Shown: positions 7,369 through 17,775 of the stretch, piece by piece
Layout of the letters: every line of letters begins with the position of its first letter
Position numbering within the stretch: the stretch's first letter is position 1
Assembly: GCF_000510645.1 (NCBI RefSeq)
Contig: NZ_KI783301.1
Span: 565,104 to 629,103 of the forward strand
DNA: 64,000 nucleotides
Direction: 5' to 3'
Origin: Thermicanus aegyptius DSM 12793
Lineage (GTDB): Bacteria; Bacillota; Bacilli; Thermicanales; Thermicanaceae
Notes under the pieces: model-generated
The model's database searches: none
What the model saw: only the letters and a program-made list of their open reading frames with translations
Told to the model about the DNA's origin: nothing
Made by a program: the position numbers and the translations under genes

Positions 7369-9555
7369 ATGATCTACTTTGATCCTTTAACAAAAAGCTT
7401 CCACTTACAAACGAATAAGACGAGTTATATCTTTCAACTGTTGAATCAGGGTTATTTAGCACACCTCTATTGGGGTAGGCGTATTTCTCCTCCCGATCCA
7501 TCGTATTTGCTGCGTTATGTTGGACGTGCGTTTTCTCCCAGCACGGATCCCTCCGACCTAAACTTATCTTTAGATACCTTGCCGCAGGAGTATCCTGGAT
7601 ATGGTACTTCCGATTTCCGACAACCGGCTTACCAGGTTCAACTGCATAACGGTTCAACTGCGATCGAATTTCTCTATAAAAGCCATCGTATTTTTCAAGG
7701 GAAACCAAAACTTGAAGGACTTCCTGCGACGTATGTGGAGAACCAAGACGAAGCAACAACTCTGGAAGTTCATCTACAGGATTCAATATCTGGATTGTCC
7801 GTTCTTCTAAGTTATACGGTTTTTGAAGAACTTAATGCAATCACCCGCTCTGTTCGTTTTATTAATGAGGGAAAAGATCCGTTACGCTTGTTACGGGTAC
7901 AAAGCATGAATATAGATTTCCACCATGCGCTTTTTGATATCTTGCATTTGTCTGGTGCATGGGCGAAGGAAAGGTGGGTCTATCGCCAGCCGTTACGTCC
8001 TGGAATTCAATCGGTAGAAAGCCGGAGAGGCGCAAGCAGCCACCAGCATAATCCTTTTATTGCACTATTAGATCCAAACGCTACAGAAGATACCGGTGAC
8101 GTATATGGATTTAGCTTGGTTTATAGCGGAAATTTTTTAGCTTCCGTTGAAGTTGATCAATATTCTACTGCCAGAGTATCGCTTGGGATTAATCCTTTCG
8201 ATTTTTCCTGGTTGTTAGAACCTGGTGAGGAATTTCAAACCCCCGAGGTGGTAATGGTCTATTCTCCCGAAGGGTTAGGAGGAATGTCAAGAATATACCA
8301 CAGGCTGTATCGGACCCGTTTATGTCGGGGGGTGTACAGGGACCAGGTTAGACCCATATTGGTAAATAATTGGGAAGCAACTTATTTTCATTTTAATGAA
8401 GATAAATTATGTCAAATTGCCGAACAAGCAAAGGAATTGGGGATAGAACTATTTGTGCTGGATGATGGATGGTTTGGTCAGAGGGATAACGACCGAACTT
8501 CCTTGGGAGACTGGATTGTGGACCGCAAGAAATTGCCTAATGGCCTTGAATCACTGGTTCAGAGGATTAATGACATGGGATTACAATTTGGTTTGTGGTT
8601 TGAACCCGAAATGGTTTCTCCTGAGAGTGAATTATATAAAAACCATCCGGACTGGTGTCTCCATGTTCCAGACCGCAGACGAACAGAATCCAGATGGCAA
8701 TTGATTCTTGATTTTTCAAGGGAAGAAGTTTGTGATGCGGTGATTAAAATGGTCTCTGATGTTTTAACTTCGGCTCCGATTCGTTATGTGAAATGGGATA
8801 TGAACCGACATATGACGGAAATTGGTTCTGCCGCTTTACCCTCGGAGAGACAAAGAGAAACCGCTCATCGATATATGTTAGGTCTTTACAGGGTAATGGA
8901 GGAAATCACCTCGAAGTTCCCGCACATTTTGTTTGAAGGATGTTCTGGCGGAGGGGGAAGGTTTGATCCGGGGATCCTTTATTATATGTCACAAATATGG
9001 ACCAGCGATAATTCTGATGCCATTGAACGGTTGAAAATTCAATACGGAACCAGTATTGTTTATCCGATCAGTACCATTGGAGCCCATGTTACCGCCGTAC
9101 CGAATCACCAAGTTCATCGAGTAACTTCCCTGAAAACACGCGGTGATGTAGCTATGTCTGGCAATTTTGGTTATGAACTCGATTTAACCTTGCTAACAGC
9201 TGAAGAAAAAGATTTGGTAAGGCAGCAAGTGAACCAATATAAAGAGATTCGGAATCTTGTCCAGAAAGGAGAGTTTTATCGGTTACTTAATCCTTTTACT
9301 GGGAATGAATGCGCATGGATGTTTGTTTCCGATGATCAGTGTGAAGCGCTCGTATTTTATTTTAAAGTGCTGGCGCAACCAAATGAACCCTTGAAACGCT
9401 TATACTTAAAAGGACTTGATCCAAACGCCCTATACGAATGGATAGAAAGTGGCGAGATCTACGGAGGGGACAGCTTAATGTACGCCGGTATAAATATACC
9501 GTTTCTTCATGGTGATTTTACGAGCTTCGTATGGAGATTAAAAAAACGAAACTAA
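7369..9555 (+). CDS. Alpha-galactosidase, glycoside hydrolase family 36
   Basis: About 728 residues, the usual size of bacterial GH36 enzymes of the AgaA/RafA kind. It releases galactose from alpha-galactosides such as melibiose, raffinose or stachyose. An N-terminal beta-supersandwich precedes a TIM barrel. VLDDGWFG begins the barrel active site, the nucleophile Asp is in YVKWDMNRH near residue 476, and the acid/base Asp is in WTSDNSDA near residue 548, after the CSGGGGRFD signature. I use the ATG at 7369, which gives the usual family N-terminus; a GTG at 7354 is in frame. Together with LacZ it shows that the operon handles both alpha- and beta-linked galactose. Confidence 0.93.
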   Translation: MIYFDPLTKSFHLQTNKTSYIFQLLNQGYLAHLYWGRRISPPDPSYLLRYVGRAFSPSTDPSDLNLSLDTLPQEYPGYGTSDFRQPAYQVQLHNGSTAIEFLYKSHRIFQGKPKLEGLPATYVENQDEATTLEVHLQDSISGLSVLLSYTVFEELNAITRSVRFINEGKDPLRLLRVQSMNIDFHHALFDILHLSGAWAKERWVYRQPLRPGIQSVESRRGASSHQHNPFIALLDPNATEDTGDVYGFSLVYSGNFLASVEVDQYSTARVSLGINPFDFSWLLEPGEEFQTPEVVMVYSPEGLGGMSRIYHRLYRTRLCRGVYRDQVRPILVNNWEATYFHFNEDKLCQIAEQAKELGIELFVLDDGWFGQRDNDRTSLGDWIVDRKKLPNGLESLVQRINDMGLQFGLWFEPEMVSPESELYKNHPDWCLHVPDRRRTESRWQLILDFSREEVCDAVIKMVSDVLTSAPIRYVKWDMNRHMTEIGSAALPSERQRETAHRYMLGLYRVMEEITSKFPHILFEGCSGGGGRFDPGILYYMSQIWTSDNSDAIERLKIQYGTSIVYPISTIGAHVTAVPNHQVHRVTSLKTRGDVAMSGNFGYELDLTLLTAEEKDLVRQQVNQYKEIRNLVQKGEFYRLLNPFTGNECAWMFVSDDQCEALVFYFKVLAQPNEPLKRLYLKGLDPNALYEWIESGEIYGGDSLMYAGINIPFLHGDFTSFVWRLKKRN

Positions 9556-9556
9556 T

Positions 9557-9592
9557 TTGTGGGATCTACATTACTGTTATAATTGTTATAAT
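9557..9592 (+). promoter_or_regulatory. Candidate promoter before the LacI-family regulator
   Basis: Two TATAAT boxes lie at 9578-9583 and 9587-9592, in the 125-nt gap after the alpha-galactosidase. A TTGTGG at 9557-9562 could serve as -35 for the first, with a 15-nt spacer. The gap suggests that the regulator has its own promoter. Confidence 0.4.
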
Positions 9593-9632
9593 AAGGGTAA
9601 TCTAATGCCTTTTTATGATCGGCAGATTATAA

Positions 9633-10670
<1,038 letters not shown>

Positions 10671-10676
10671 AACCGG

Positions 10677-10705
10677 AAAGAGTGCTTGTATATGCTCTTT
10701 TTTTT
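10677..10705 (+). terminator. Weak hairpin terminator after the regulator
   Basis: AGAGTG pairs with TGCTCT (two G-U pairs) and is followed by nine Ts at 10697-10705. The stem is weak, so read-through into galK is possible, but a strong promoter follows. Confidence 0.5.
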
Positions 10706-10735
10706 CAAGGTTAGTAAAAAATTTAACTAAAAATA

Positions 10736-10764
10736 TTGATCGTTTTTTACTTATTTGATAAAAT
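10736..10764 (+). promoter_or_regulatory. SigA-type promoter of the Leloir operon
   Basis: TTGATC (10736-10741) and TAAAAT (10759-10764) are separated by exactly 17 nt, about 75 nt before the galK start. It would drive galK-galE-galT-galM independently of the upstream transport operon. Confidence 0.7.
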
Positions 10765-10815
10765 AAAGATAAAGCACTATAGAACTCTTAGGGATTCTGC
10801 TGGATTATGATTGAC

Positions 10816-10827
10816 TAAAACGTTTGG
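10816..10827 (+). promoter_or_regulatory. Candidate LacI-family operator before galK
   Basis: The palindrome AAACGTTT (10818-10825) lies about 50 nt downstream of the galK -10 box and overlaps the approach to the ribosome binding site. A CG centre flanked by A/T is typical of LacI/GalR operators. The short symmetry makes this tentative. Confidence 0.35.
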
Positions 10828-10839
10828 AGTGAAAAATTG

Positions 10840-12012
10840 ATGGAAACCAAAAAGTTAATTGATAAATTCCTAGAAGTTTTTCATGGGGAAGATAGAAGAA
10901 ATCTGCGTATATTCTTTGCGCCTGGACGAATTAACTTAATCGGTGAACATACGGACTACAACGGCGGGTTTGTATTTCCGTGTGCGATTACGTATGGGAC
11001 TTATGGAATTGCTAGAATAAGAGAGGACCGTTTGCTAAGATTCTTTTCGATGAATTTTGAAGAAAAAGGAATCATCGAATTCCATCTTGATGACCTAAAT
11101 TATAAAGCGGAGCATTACTGGGCCAATTATCCGAAAGGAATGATTCGCTATATTCAAGAATCGGGATTTAGACTTCCTCATGGAATCGAGGTTCTGATTT
11201 ATGGCGATCTTCCGAATGGTGCAGGATTATCCTCTTCCGCTTCGCTTGAAATGCTGACGGGGATTATGGTGAACGAACTTTTTGCTTTGCAAATTGAGCG
11301 GTTGGATTTGGTAAAGATGGGCAATCGAGTAGAGAATCAGTTTATCGGTGTCAATAGCGGCATTATGGATCAGTTTGCGGTCGGAATGGGTAAGAAGAAT
11401 TGCGGGATACTGCTTGATTGCAATCGATGGATATATGAGTATATACCATTAAATTTAACAGGATATAAAATTATTATTATGAATACGAACAAAAGAAGAG
11501 AGCTTGCAGATTCAAAATATAATGAGAGAAGGAGTGAGTGTGAAGCGGCTCTTCAATATCTACAGCAAGGAATAGAAATTCATTCCTTAGGAGATTTGAA
11601 CGAAGAAGCCTTTGAAGCGCATAAACATTTGATTCCTGATGATGTGCTGGTGAAAAGAGCACGCCATGCGGTTTATGAGAACCGGAGGACAATCAAAGCG
11701 GCGGCGGCTTTGAGAAATGACGATTTGCATGAATTCGGAAAGTTGATGAATGCTTCCCATATTTCGTTAAGGGATGATTATGAAGTGACAGGCTTCGAAC
11801 TGGATACCCTTGTAGAGGCTGCTTGGAAACAGGAAGGTACCATCGGAGCTCGCATGACGGGAGCGGGCTTTGGTGGCTGTGCTATCGCTATTGTAAAGGA
11901 GGAATTGGTCGATCCATTTATCTCAAAAGTGGGAAAAGAATACGTGGAAAAAATCGGTTATGAAGCTGACTTTTATGTTGCAAGTATCGGTGACGGAGCG
12001 AAGGAAATTTAG
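10840..12012 (+). CDS. galK: Galactokinase
   Basis: 390 residues, GHMP kinase family, cytoplasmic. It phosphorylates alpha-D-galactose to galactose 1-phosphate with ATP, the first committed Leloir step. The signature APGRINLIGEHTDYNGGFVF is near residue 28, the GHMP ATP loop DLPNGAGLSSSASLEM near residue 125 and the C-terminal GHMP motif MTGAGFGGCAIA near residue 345. The ATG at 10840 follows GGAGTG; a TTG directly before it is in frame but less likely. It heads galK-galE-galT-galM. Confidence 0.95.
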   Translation: METKKLIDKFLEVFHGEDRRNLRIFFAPGRINLIGEHTDYNGGFVFPCAITYGTYGIARIREDRLLRFFSMNFEEKGIIEFHLDDLNYKAEHYWANYPKGMIRYIQESGFRLPHGIEVLIYGDLPNGAGLSSSASLEMLTGIMVNELFALQIERLDLVKMGNRVENQFIGVNSGIMDQFAVGMGKKNCGILLDCNRWIYEYIPLNLTGYKIIIMNTNKRRELADSKYNERRSECEAALQYLQQGIEIHSLGDLNEEAFEAHKHLIPDDVLVKRARHAVYENRRTIKAAAALRNDDLHEFGKLMNASHISLRDDYEVTGFELDTLVEAAWKQEGTIGARMTGAGFGGCAIAIVKEELVDPFISKVGKEYVEKIGYEADFYVASIGDGAKEI

Positions 12013-12085
12013 AAGATTTTCGTTAAACCCAATGGCGGAGGCAAATATAAAAAAATGGCCGTTTTTAAATGGGAGGTTTAAAGTA

Positions 12086-13090
12086 ATGAGGATATTGGTT
12101 CTAGGCGGGGCGGGTTACATTGGTTCACATGCCGTTTACCGATTGATCGATCTAAATTATGATGTAGTGGTCGTTGACAACTTGCTAACCGGACACGAAT
12201 TGGCGATTCATCCGGAAGCAAAATTTTATAAGGGGGATATAAGGGATAAATACTTTCTAAGGCAGGTTTTTGAGAAGGAGCCGATTGACGGGGTGCTTCA
12301 TTTTGCTGCTAGTACACAGGTTGGTGAATCGATGACCAATCCAATCAAGTATTTCGATAATAATGTATACGGAACACACGTTCTATTGGATGCGATGAAG
12401 GATTATGGAGTGAATCACATTGTGTTCTCCTCTTCTGCCGCGGTTTATGGTGAGCAAACAACCATGCCAATTACGGAAGAGGCTGCAACCATTCCGACCA
12501 GTCCTTATGGAGAATCAAAATTAATCATGGAAAAGATGATGAAATGGTGTGATATGGCTTACGGAATCAAATATGTGTCATTACGCTATTTCAACGTCGC
12601 CGGCGCCAGAGCGATCGGAGAAATCGGAGAGGATCACGAACCTGAGACTCATCTTATTCCGGTTACCATTCAAGTTGCATTAGGAAAGCGCGATTTTATT
12701 TCAATTTATGGCGATGATTATGATACTCAGGACGGAACATGCATTCGTGACTATATCCATGTCGAGGATTTAATCGATGCGCATATTCTGGCCCTTCGTT
12801 ATTTACAAAATGGCGGTGATAGCAGTGTATACAATCTTGGCAGCAGTAACGGATTTTCTGTGAAGGAAATTGTGGAAGCAGTAAGAGAAGTAACCGGTCA
12901 CCCGATTCCGGCCAAAATAGAGGCAAAGAGAGCAGGAGATCCAAGTAGGTTAATTGCTTCCTCAGAAAAAGCGAAACAAGTTCTCGGTTGGCAGCCAAAA
13001 CGTACTTCGATTCATCGCATAATCCAGGACGCTTGGAATTGGCATCGGAGTCATCCAAATGGATATGGAAAGTTAGGAGAGGCCCGATGA
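12086..13090 (+). CDS. galE: UDP-glucose 4-epimerase
   Basis: 334 residues, extended short-chain dehydrogenase family. It interconverts UDP-galactose and UDP-glucose using bound NAD. The Rossmann motif GGAGYIGSH is at the N-terminus; the catalytic Ser is in FSSSAAVYG and the YxxxK pair in SPYGESK, then RYFNVAGA. The ATG at 12086 follows GGGAGG and starts exactly at the Rossmann strand, so I discard the 42-codon upstream extension that runs into the galK end. The gene overlaps galT by 4 nt (ATGA). This enzyme also links galactose use to UDP-glucose, the substrate of the dehydrogenase at 61.3 kb. Confidence 0.95.
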   Translation: MRILVLGGAGYIGSHAVYRLIDLNYDVVVVDNLLTGHELAIHPEAKFYKGDIRDKYFLRQVFEKEPIDGVLHFAASTQVGESMTNPIKYFDNNVYGTHVLLDAMKDYGVNHIVFSSSAAVYGEQTTMPITEEAATIPTSPYGESKLIMEKMMKWCDMAYGIKYVSLRYFNVAGARAIGEIGEDHEPETHLIPVTIQVALGKRDFISIYGDDYDTQDGTCIRDYIHVEDLIDAHILALRYLQNGGDSSVYNLGSSNGFSVKEIVEAVREVTGHPIPAKIEAKRAGDPSRLIASSEKAKQVLGWQPKRTSIHRIIQDAWNWHRSHPNGYGKLGEAR

Positions 13091-14586
13091 ATGTTTATCA
13101 GGCAATAGAGAAGTTGGTTCGAAAAGCGATCTCTTTGGAAATGATTCAACCGGAGGATGAAATTTACGCGAGGAACCAAGTCATGTCATTTCTTGGCTTA
13201 ATAGACTTTCCGGAACAGTCTGCAGGAGATTCTTCAGAAGGCCAAGAAATTCCTGACCTCCTTGAGGTATTAGAACAATATGCCGTGGAAGCGGGGATCA
13301 TTGAAAATCTGGCTGATGAAAAAGATATTTTAAGCAGTAAAATCATGAATGTTTTCATGCCTAAGCCATCCGAAGTTAATGATACTTTTTATCAAAAGTA
13401 CCTAGAGAGCCCGGAAAAGGCAACTCAATACTTCTATGGGTTGAGCCGAAACAGCAATTATATTCACACGAAAGGAATTGCGAAAAATATCAATTTTAAA
13501 ACCGAAACTGCTTATGGCGAATTAGATATTACGATTAATCTTTCCAAGCCGGAAAAAGATCCTGAGGAAATAGCAAGAGCAAAGGAACGTGGGGTTTTAT
13601 CCAACTATCCGAAGTGTCTGCTTTGTATCGAAAATGAAGGCTATGCCGGCAGAATCGGCCATCCTGCCCGCTCAAATCACCGGATGGTCAGGTTGACATT
13701 AACCAATGAAACATGGTATTTCCAATACTCACCTTACGTTTATTACAATGAACATTGCATTGTTTTATCTGCTGAACATCGAGATATGGCGATTAACAGG
13801 AAGACGTTCCAGAGATTACTGGAATTCGTTGAGAAATTCCCGCATTATTTTATTGGTTCTAATGCGGACTTACCCATCGTCGGCGGTTCGATATTAACGC
13901 ATGATCATTATCAAGGGGGTAACTATGAATTCCCCATGCATAGGGCTCCGGAGGAAATCTTTTTTACCATGAGCGCTTTTCCAACGGTTAAAGCAGCAAC
14001 AGTGAAGTGGCCGATGTCTGTAATACGTTTAAGCGGTAAGAACAAGGATGAGCTGGTAGCGGCATGTGAGTATATCCTAGAAAAATGGATCTATTATTCG
14101 GACTTGGATGCCCAAATCATTGCATTTACAAATGAAGCAAGACATAACACGATTACTCCCATCGTCAGAATGAAAAATGGGAAATTTGAAGTTGACCTGG
14201 TACTTAGAAATAACCGTACAGACAATGAACATCCCCTGGGGATTTTTCATCCGCATCGCGATGTCCATCATATTAAAAAGGAAAACATCGGCCTTATTGA
14301 AGTTATGGGTCTGGCGGTGCTACCGTCTCGACTGAAGACGGAATTGGCCGAAGTGGAGAACTATTTATTGGGAGAACCCAATCAAATCGCGGGTTACCAT
14401 CTTCCATGGGCCGATGAAATGAAGGATCGCTATAAAGAGAAAATAACACCTCTAACCGTGGAAAAAATCGTTCAAAAAGAAGTCGGGTTTAAATTCTTAA
14501 GAGTTCTTGAAGATGCCGGGGTTTTTAAACGGAACGAGCAGGGGCAAAGGGCATTCAGAAAATTTATTTCCACTTTACGTGCTTAA
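13087..14586 (+). CDS. galT: UTP--hexose-1-phosphate (galactose-1-P) uridylyltransferase, type 2
   Basis: 499 residues, the long Gram-positive GalT type, distinct from the short HIT-like E. coli type. It transfers UMP from UDP-glucose to galactose 1-phosphate. Visible signatures are PKCLLCIENEGYAGR, the YNEHCIV region and ILTHDHYQGGNYEFPM, where histidines near DHYQGG belong to the active-site region. The start ATG overlaps the galE stop and is preceded by AGGAGAGG. Gene order galK-galE-galT-galM is common in Bacilli. The longer frame starting inside galE is not needed. Confidence 0.94.
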   Translation: MNVYQAIEKLVRKAISLEMIQPEDEIYARNQVMSFLGLIDFPEQSAGDSSEGQEIPDLLEVLEQYAVEAGIIENLADEKDILSSKIMNVFMPKPSEVNDTFYQKYLESPEKATQYFYGLSRNSNYIHTKGIAKNINFKTETAYGELDITINLSKPEKDPEEIARAKERGVLSNYPKCLLCIENEGYAGRIGHPARSNHRMVRLTLTNETWYFQYSPYVYYNEHCIVLSAEHRDMAINRKTFQRLLEFVEKFPHYFIGSNADLPIVGGSILTHDHYQGGNYEFPMHRAPEEIFFTMSAFPTVKAATVKWPMSVIRLSGKNKDELVAACEYILEKWIYYSDLDAQIIAFTNEARHNTITPIVRMKNGKFEVDLVLRNNRTDNEHPLGIFHPHRDVHHIKKENIGLIEVMGLAVLPSRLKTELAEVENYLLGEPNQIAGYHLPWADEMKDRYKEKITPLTVEKIVQKEVGFKFLRVLEDAGVFKRNEQGQRAFRKFISTLRA

Positions 14587-14671
14587 AACATCATTTGATA
14601 ATAGATTTTTTCCACTCTTCCATTTGTGAACACTGCAAGAAGGCATTTATAGAATAAGAGGGGCACATGCG

Positions 14672-15721
14672 ATGAGAATCTTACAGAATCATTTCGGAGA
14701 TTTAAAAGATCAACCGATCACCGCCTTTACATTGCAAAATGATCAAGGCATGGAAGTCACGAGTCTAAATTATGGCTGTATTATTACGAAGATCCTGGTA
14801 CCCGATCAAAACGGCATGATGGAAAATGTAGTGCTTGGCTTTGATTCCATGGAGGAATATGAGCGGTATTCCCCCTATTTCGGCGCCGTGATCGGCCGTT
14901 TTGCCGGTAGGATTAAAAATGCCGAATTTGAATTGGATGGCCGCATCTATCGGTTGGCCAAGAATGATCACGGCAACCATCTTCACGGCGGTCTTCATGG
15001 TTTTGACAAAGTGGTGTGGAAGACAGAGATCATTGAACGTAGTGATCAAGTTGGATTGGAATTTACTTACTTAAGCGAGGATGGGGAAGAAGGTTATCCT
15101 GGGAATCTATACATGAAGGTTGCCTATACTTTAACGAACGAGAATGAGTTGATCATTTCCTATTCCGGAAGATCGGACTACCGCACGCTCCTCAATGTGA
15201 CGAATCATTCCTATTTTAATTTGAGCGGCAACCTGAAAAGAGATATCTTGCATCATCGATTAACGTTAAAGAGCGACCAATTTCTTGAATTGGATGAAAA
15301 ACTGGTTCCTACGGGGAAGATTTTAGCGGTGGATGATACGCCGTTTGATTTTCGTGAGGGAAGAGAAATCATCGATGGTGTCCATTCTACCCATCCGCAA
15401 AATATTCTTGCCGGATATGGGTATGATCATCCGTTCCTGCTGGCAGAACATCATAATGAGGAAATTCTACTATTTGATGAAGAGAGCGGCCGATTATTAA
15501 CCGTTGAAACGGATCAACCGGTTGTCGTACTTTATACGGGGAATCAGTTGCTGAATACCTTCGCCATTCGTGGCGTCCCATCGCGAAAATATCTTGGCTT
15601 ATGTCTTGAAACACAAGGATACCCTGATTCGGTCCATCACCCACATTTTCCGTCGAATATGCTCGAGAAGGATGAAGAATTCCATTCGGTTACAAAATAT
15701 AAGTTTGATGTAAAAGGATAA
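14672..15721 (+). CDS. galM: Aldose 1-epimerase (mutarotase)
   Basis: 349 residues, galactose mutarotase family. It converts beta-D-galactose released by LacZ into the alpha anomer used by galactokinase. Typical motifs are NVVLGFDSMEEY, FGAVIGRFAGRI, the histidine-containing NDHGNHLHGGLHGFD, VTNHSYFNLSG and the C-terminal LCLETQGYPDSVHHP. The ATG follows AGAGGGGCA. It is the last gene of the Leloir operon, 85 nt after galT. Confidence 0.93.
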   Translation: MRILQNHFGDLKDQPITAFTLQNDQGMEVTSLNYGCIITKILVPDQNGMMENVVLGFDSMEEYERYSPYFGAVIGRFAGRIKNAEFELDGRIYRLAKNDHGNHLHGGLHGFDKVVWKTEIIERSDQVGLEFTYLSEDGEEGYPGNLYMKVAYTLTNENELIISYSGRSDYRTLLNVTNHSYFNLSGNLKRDILHHRLTLKSDQFLELDEKLVPTGKILAVDDTPFDFREGREIIDGVHSTHPQNILAGYGYDHPFLLAEHHNEEILLFDEESGRLLTVETDQPVVVLYTGNQLLNTFAIRGVPSRKYLGLCLETQGYPDSVHHPHFPSNMLEKDEEFHSVTKYKFDVKG

Positions 15722-16051
15722 CATGGGTATACATGATTTGGGGGGAAGCAGAAACCAAACCGAAGGCATAGGTGCCGTTTATCGGAAGTCGAAAGAACAT
15801 CATCGACCGCTTTCATCTCGCTAGTTGAGGGCGGATTGACCGTCGCGAAGCGATTGAAAACCCTGACAAAATATTTCCACTTTCAGTGATACAAGAAGGG
15901 ATCAGAAAATGCACTATATACTACAACGAATATAGTGCAAAAAGGGTTACTCACATTCACTTGACGGACACGATCTTCATCTTCAATTCGCATTTTCCTA
16001 AAAAATGTGATACATATAATAAAGTAACTTTTGAATGAAAGGGATGGCGGC
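15722..16051. other. Boundary intergenic region with hairpin and possible promoter
   Basis: 330 nt without a gene, at the point where composition changes from AT-rich (galactoside island) to near 50% GC. GCACTATAT (15911-15919) pairs with ATATAGTGC (15930-15938) over a 10-nt loop; A runs flank both sides, so it is not a classical terminator for galM. TATAAT at 16015-16020 with TTTTCC at 15993-15998 (16-nt spacer) may be the promoter of the GDSL hydrolase gene. Confidence 0.45.
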
Positions 16052-16855
16052 ATGAGAAATGTAATTCTCTTGCGCTTTCTCATTTTTGTTTCGGTTCTTG
16101 CCTTTTCCACCTTCCTCATCGGTTTCGGACTGGCAGTGAAAGATCTCCTGATGCCGACTGCCTCGCCTCTTCCCTCCCTGGGAGTTGGGGGGGAGAAACC
16201 CTCCTTAGAGAAAGATTCGCTTACCATTGTATCTTTGGGTGATTCCCTGACCCGAGGCGTGGGGGATGGGGAAGGAAAAGGGTATGTGGGGAGAGTGGTG
16301 GAGCGGTTAAAAAGCATCGAAAAGAGGAAAGTGAACGTGACGAATCTGGCCGTGAGCGGTGCGACCTCACAGGATTTAATAAAGCAGTTGTCCGTGCCGG
16401 GCGTCCGGTATGCCATCTCGGAAGCGGATATTCTCTTCCTGACCATCGGGGGAAATGATTTAAACCCGGGATTTGAGAAGTTGGACAAGATTGATCCAAC
16501 CCATTTTACCGGTGACCTCTCCGCATTTGTCACCCGCGGCAAGAAAATTTTGGAAGAGATTCGGGACGTAAATCCCGATGCTCCCCTGTTTTGGCTGGGT
16601 CTTTATAACCCTTTCGAAGATGTTCTTCCCGGTACGAACCGAACCGTTCTCGCTTGGAATCGGCAGATGGAAGATCTTTCACTCTCCGTCAGGTCTGTCT
16701 ATTTCGTTCCTTTATTTGACCTTTTTCATCAGCAGACCGGAATGCTTTATTCAGACCATTTCCACCCAAACAGCAAGGGGTATGAGGCAATCTCCATCCG
16801 TCTTTCATCCGTTCTCATCAATGTTTTGGGAACAGGAGGGGGAGAAAAGCATTGA
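16052..16855 (+). CDS. SGNH/GDSL-family hydrolase, membrane-anchored
   Basis: 267 residues. One N-terminal hydrophobic segment (about residues 7-27) would anchor it with the catalytic domain outside. GDSL block I is SLGDSLTRGVGD near residue 75, block III is IGGNDLN, and block V is DHFHPNSKGYE near residue 242 with the catalytic Asp and His. It resembles secreted lipase/esterase-like proteins of Bacilli (YpmR type); the substrate is unknown. The ATG at 16052 follows AAAGGGATGG. Its stop overlaps the TTG start of the ABC ATPase, so the hydrolase and exporter form one operon. Confidence 0.85.
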   Translation: MRNVILLRFLIFVSVLAFSTFLIGFGLAVKDLLMPTASPLPSLGVGGEKPSLEKDSLTIVSLGDSLTRGVGDGEGKGYVGRVVERLKSIEKRKVNVTNLAVSGATSQDLIKQLSVPGVRYAISEADILFLTIGGNDLNPGFEKLDKIDPTHFTGDLSAFVTRGKKILEEIRDVNPDAPLFWLGLYNPFEDVLPGTNRTVLAWNRQMEDLSLSVRSVYFVPLFDLFHQQTGMLYSDHFHPNSKGYEAISIRLSSVLINVLGTGGGEKH

Positions 16856-17775
16856 ACGACGAGGTGATTTTAGAAGTTGAGGGAATAAGTAAAAGAGTGG
16901 GGAAAAGAATATTGGTGGAGAATCTTTCATTCAGAATATCGGCAGGGGAGGTGTTCGGTTTTCTTGGCCCCAATGGGGCAGGAAAGACGACGACGATCCG
17001 CATGTTGGTCGGCCTCATTCGTCCGACGAATGGACGCATTCGGATTGGAGGATATGACCTTCAAACCCATTTTACCGAAGCGATCCGCCAAGTGGGCAGC
17101 CTTGTGGAAAATCCGGAGGCTTATTCTTTCCTCACCGGGTGGGAGAATCTGAAGCAATCGGCTCGCATCCTGGGAAATGTGGAGGATTCATGGATTCATG
17201 AGGTGGTGAGTTGGGTGGGCCTGACGGAGAGGATTCACGATCGGGTGAAGACCTATTCGCTGGGGATGAAGCAGCGTCTCGGCATCGCCCAGACTCTCTT
17301 GGGGAAACCGCGCCTGCTCATCCTGGATGAACCGACCAACGGGCTCGATCCTGCAGGAATTCGGGAACTCAGGGGATTTATCCGACGCCTGGTAGATGAA
17401 ATGGAGATGGCGGTTCTCATCTCCAGCCACCTCCTGAGCGAAGTGGAAATGATGTGTGATCGGGTAGGGATTATGCAGCGCGGCCGATTCATCCGGGAGG
17501 CGACCATTGAAGAGCTGATGAAAGAGACACGGGATCGTTTTCTCTTTCGCTTTACGCCCATGGAGAAAGGGGAAGAGCTGCTTAAAAAGATTCCCTTCGT
17601 GAAAGAAATAAAGGGGGATGGAGAGAGAATCATCTGCCATATGCCTGCCGATCGGGTACCCCAGGTGATCTCCGCTTTGGTCCAAGCAGATATACATATA
17701 CGGGAAGTATCGCCTATTCATGTTACCTTGGAAGATCTTTTCCTCTCCCTGACGGGGGGTGAGCAGGGTGCGTGA
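16852..17775 (+). CDS. ABC-2 type exporter, ATP-binding subunit
   Basis: 307 residues, BcrA/NatA-like ATPase. Walker A is GPNGAGKTT, the signature is YSLGMKQRLGIAQ, Walker B is LLILDEPTNGLDP, and the H-loop His is in SSHLLSE. A C-terminal accessory region of about 90 residues follows. The TTG at 16852 overlaps the previous stop (TTGA) and has a strong AGGAGGGGGAG upstream. The permease gene overlaps its end. The exported substrate is unknown; relatives give bacitracin-type resistance or sodium efflux. It is clearly paralogous to the ATPase at 43446. Confidence 0.9.
   Translation: MNDEVILEVEGISKRVGKRILVENLSFRISAGEVFGFLGPNGAGKTTTIRMLVGLIRPTNGRIRIGGYDLQTHFTEAIRQVGSLVENPEAYSFLTGWENLKQSARILGNVEDSWIHEVVSWVGLTERIHDRVKTYSLGMKQRLGIAQTLLGKPRLLILDEPTNGLDPAGIRELRGFIRRLVDEMEMAVLISSHLLSEVEMMCDRVGIMQRGRFIREATIEELMKETRDRFLFRFTPMEKGEELLKKIPFVKEIKGDGERIICHMPADRVPQVISALVQADIHIREVSPIHVTLEDLFLSLTGGEQGA

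Noticed and set aside
15790..15900. Short peptide resembling a transposase motif (IIDRFHLA) in the gap after galM
   Set aside because: Only about ten residues match the pattern, stops follow in the frame, and no inverted repeats or other transposase motifs are near. It is too little to call a broken insertion sequence.
15911..15938. Hairpin GCACTATAT/ATATAGTGC as the galM terminator
   Set aside because: The stem is A/T-rich and is followed by As on the plus strand, so it should not terminate galM transcription. It is kept only as a structural note.
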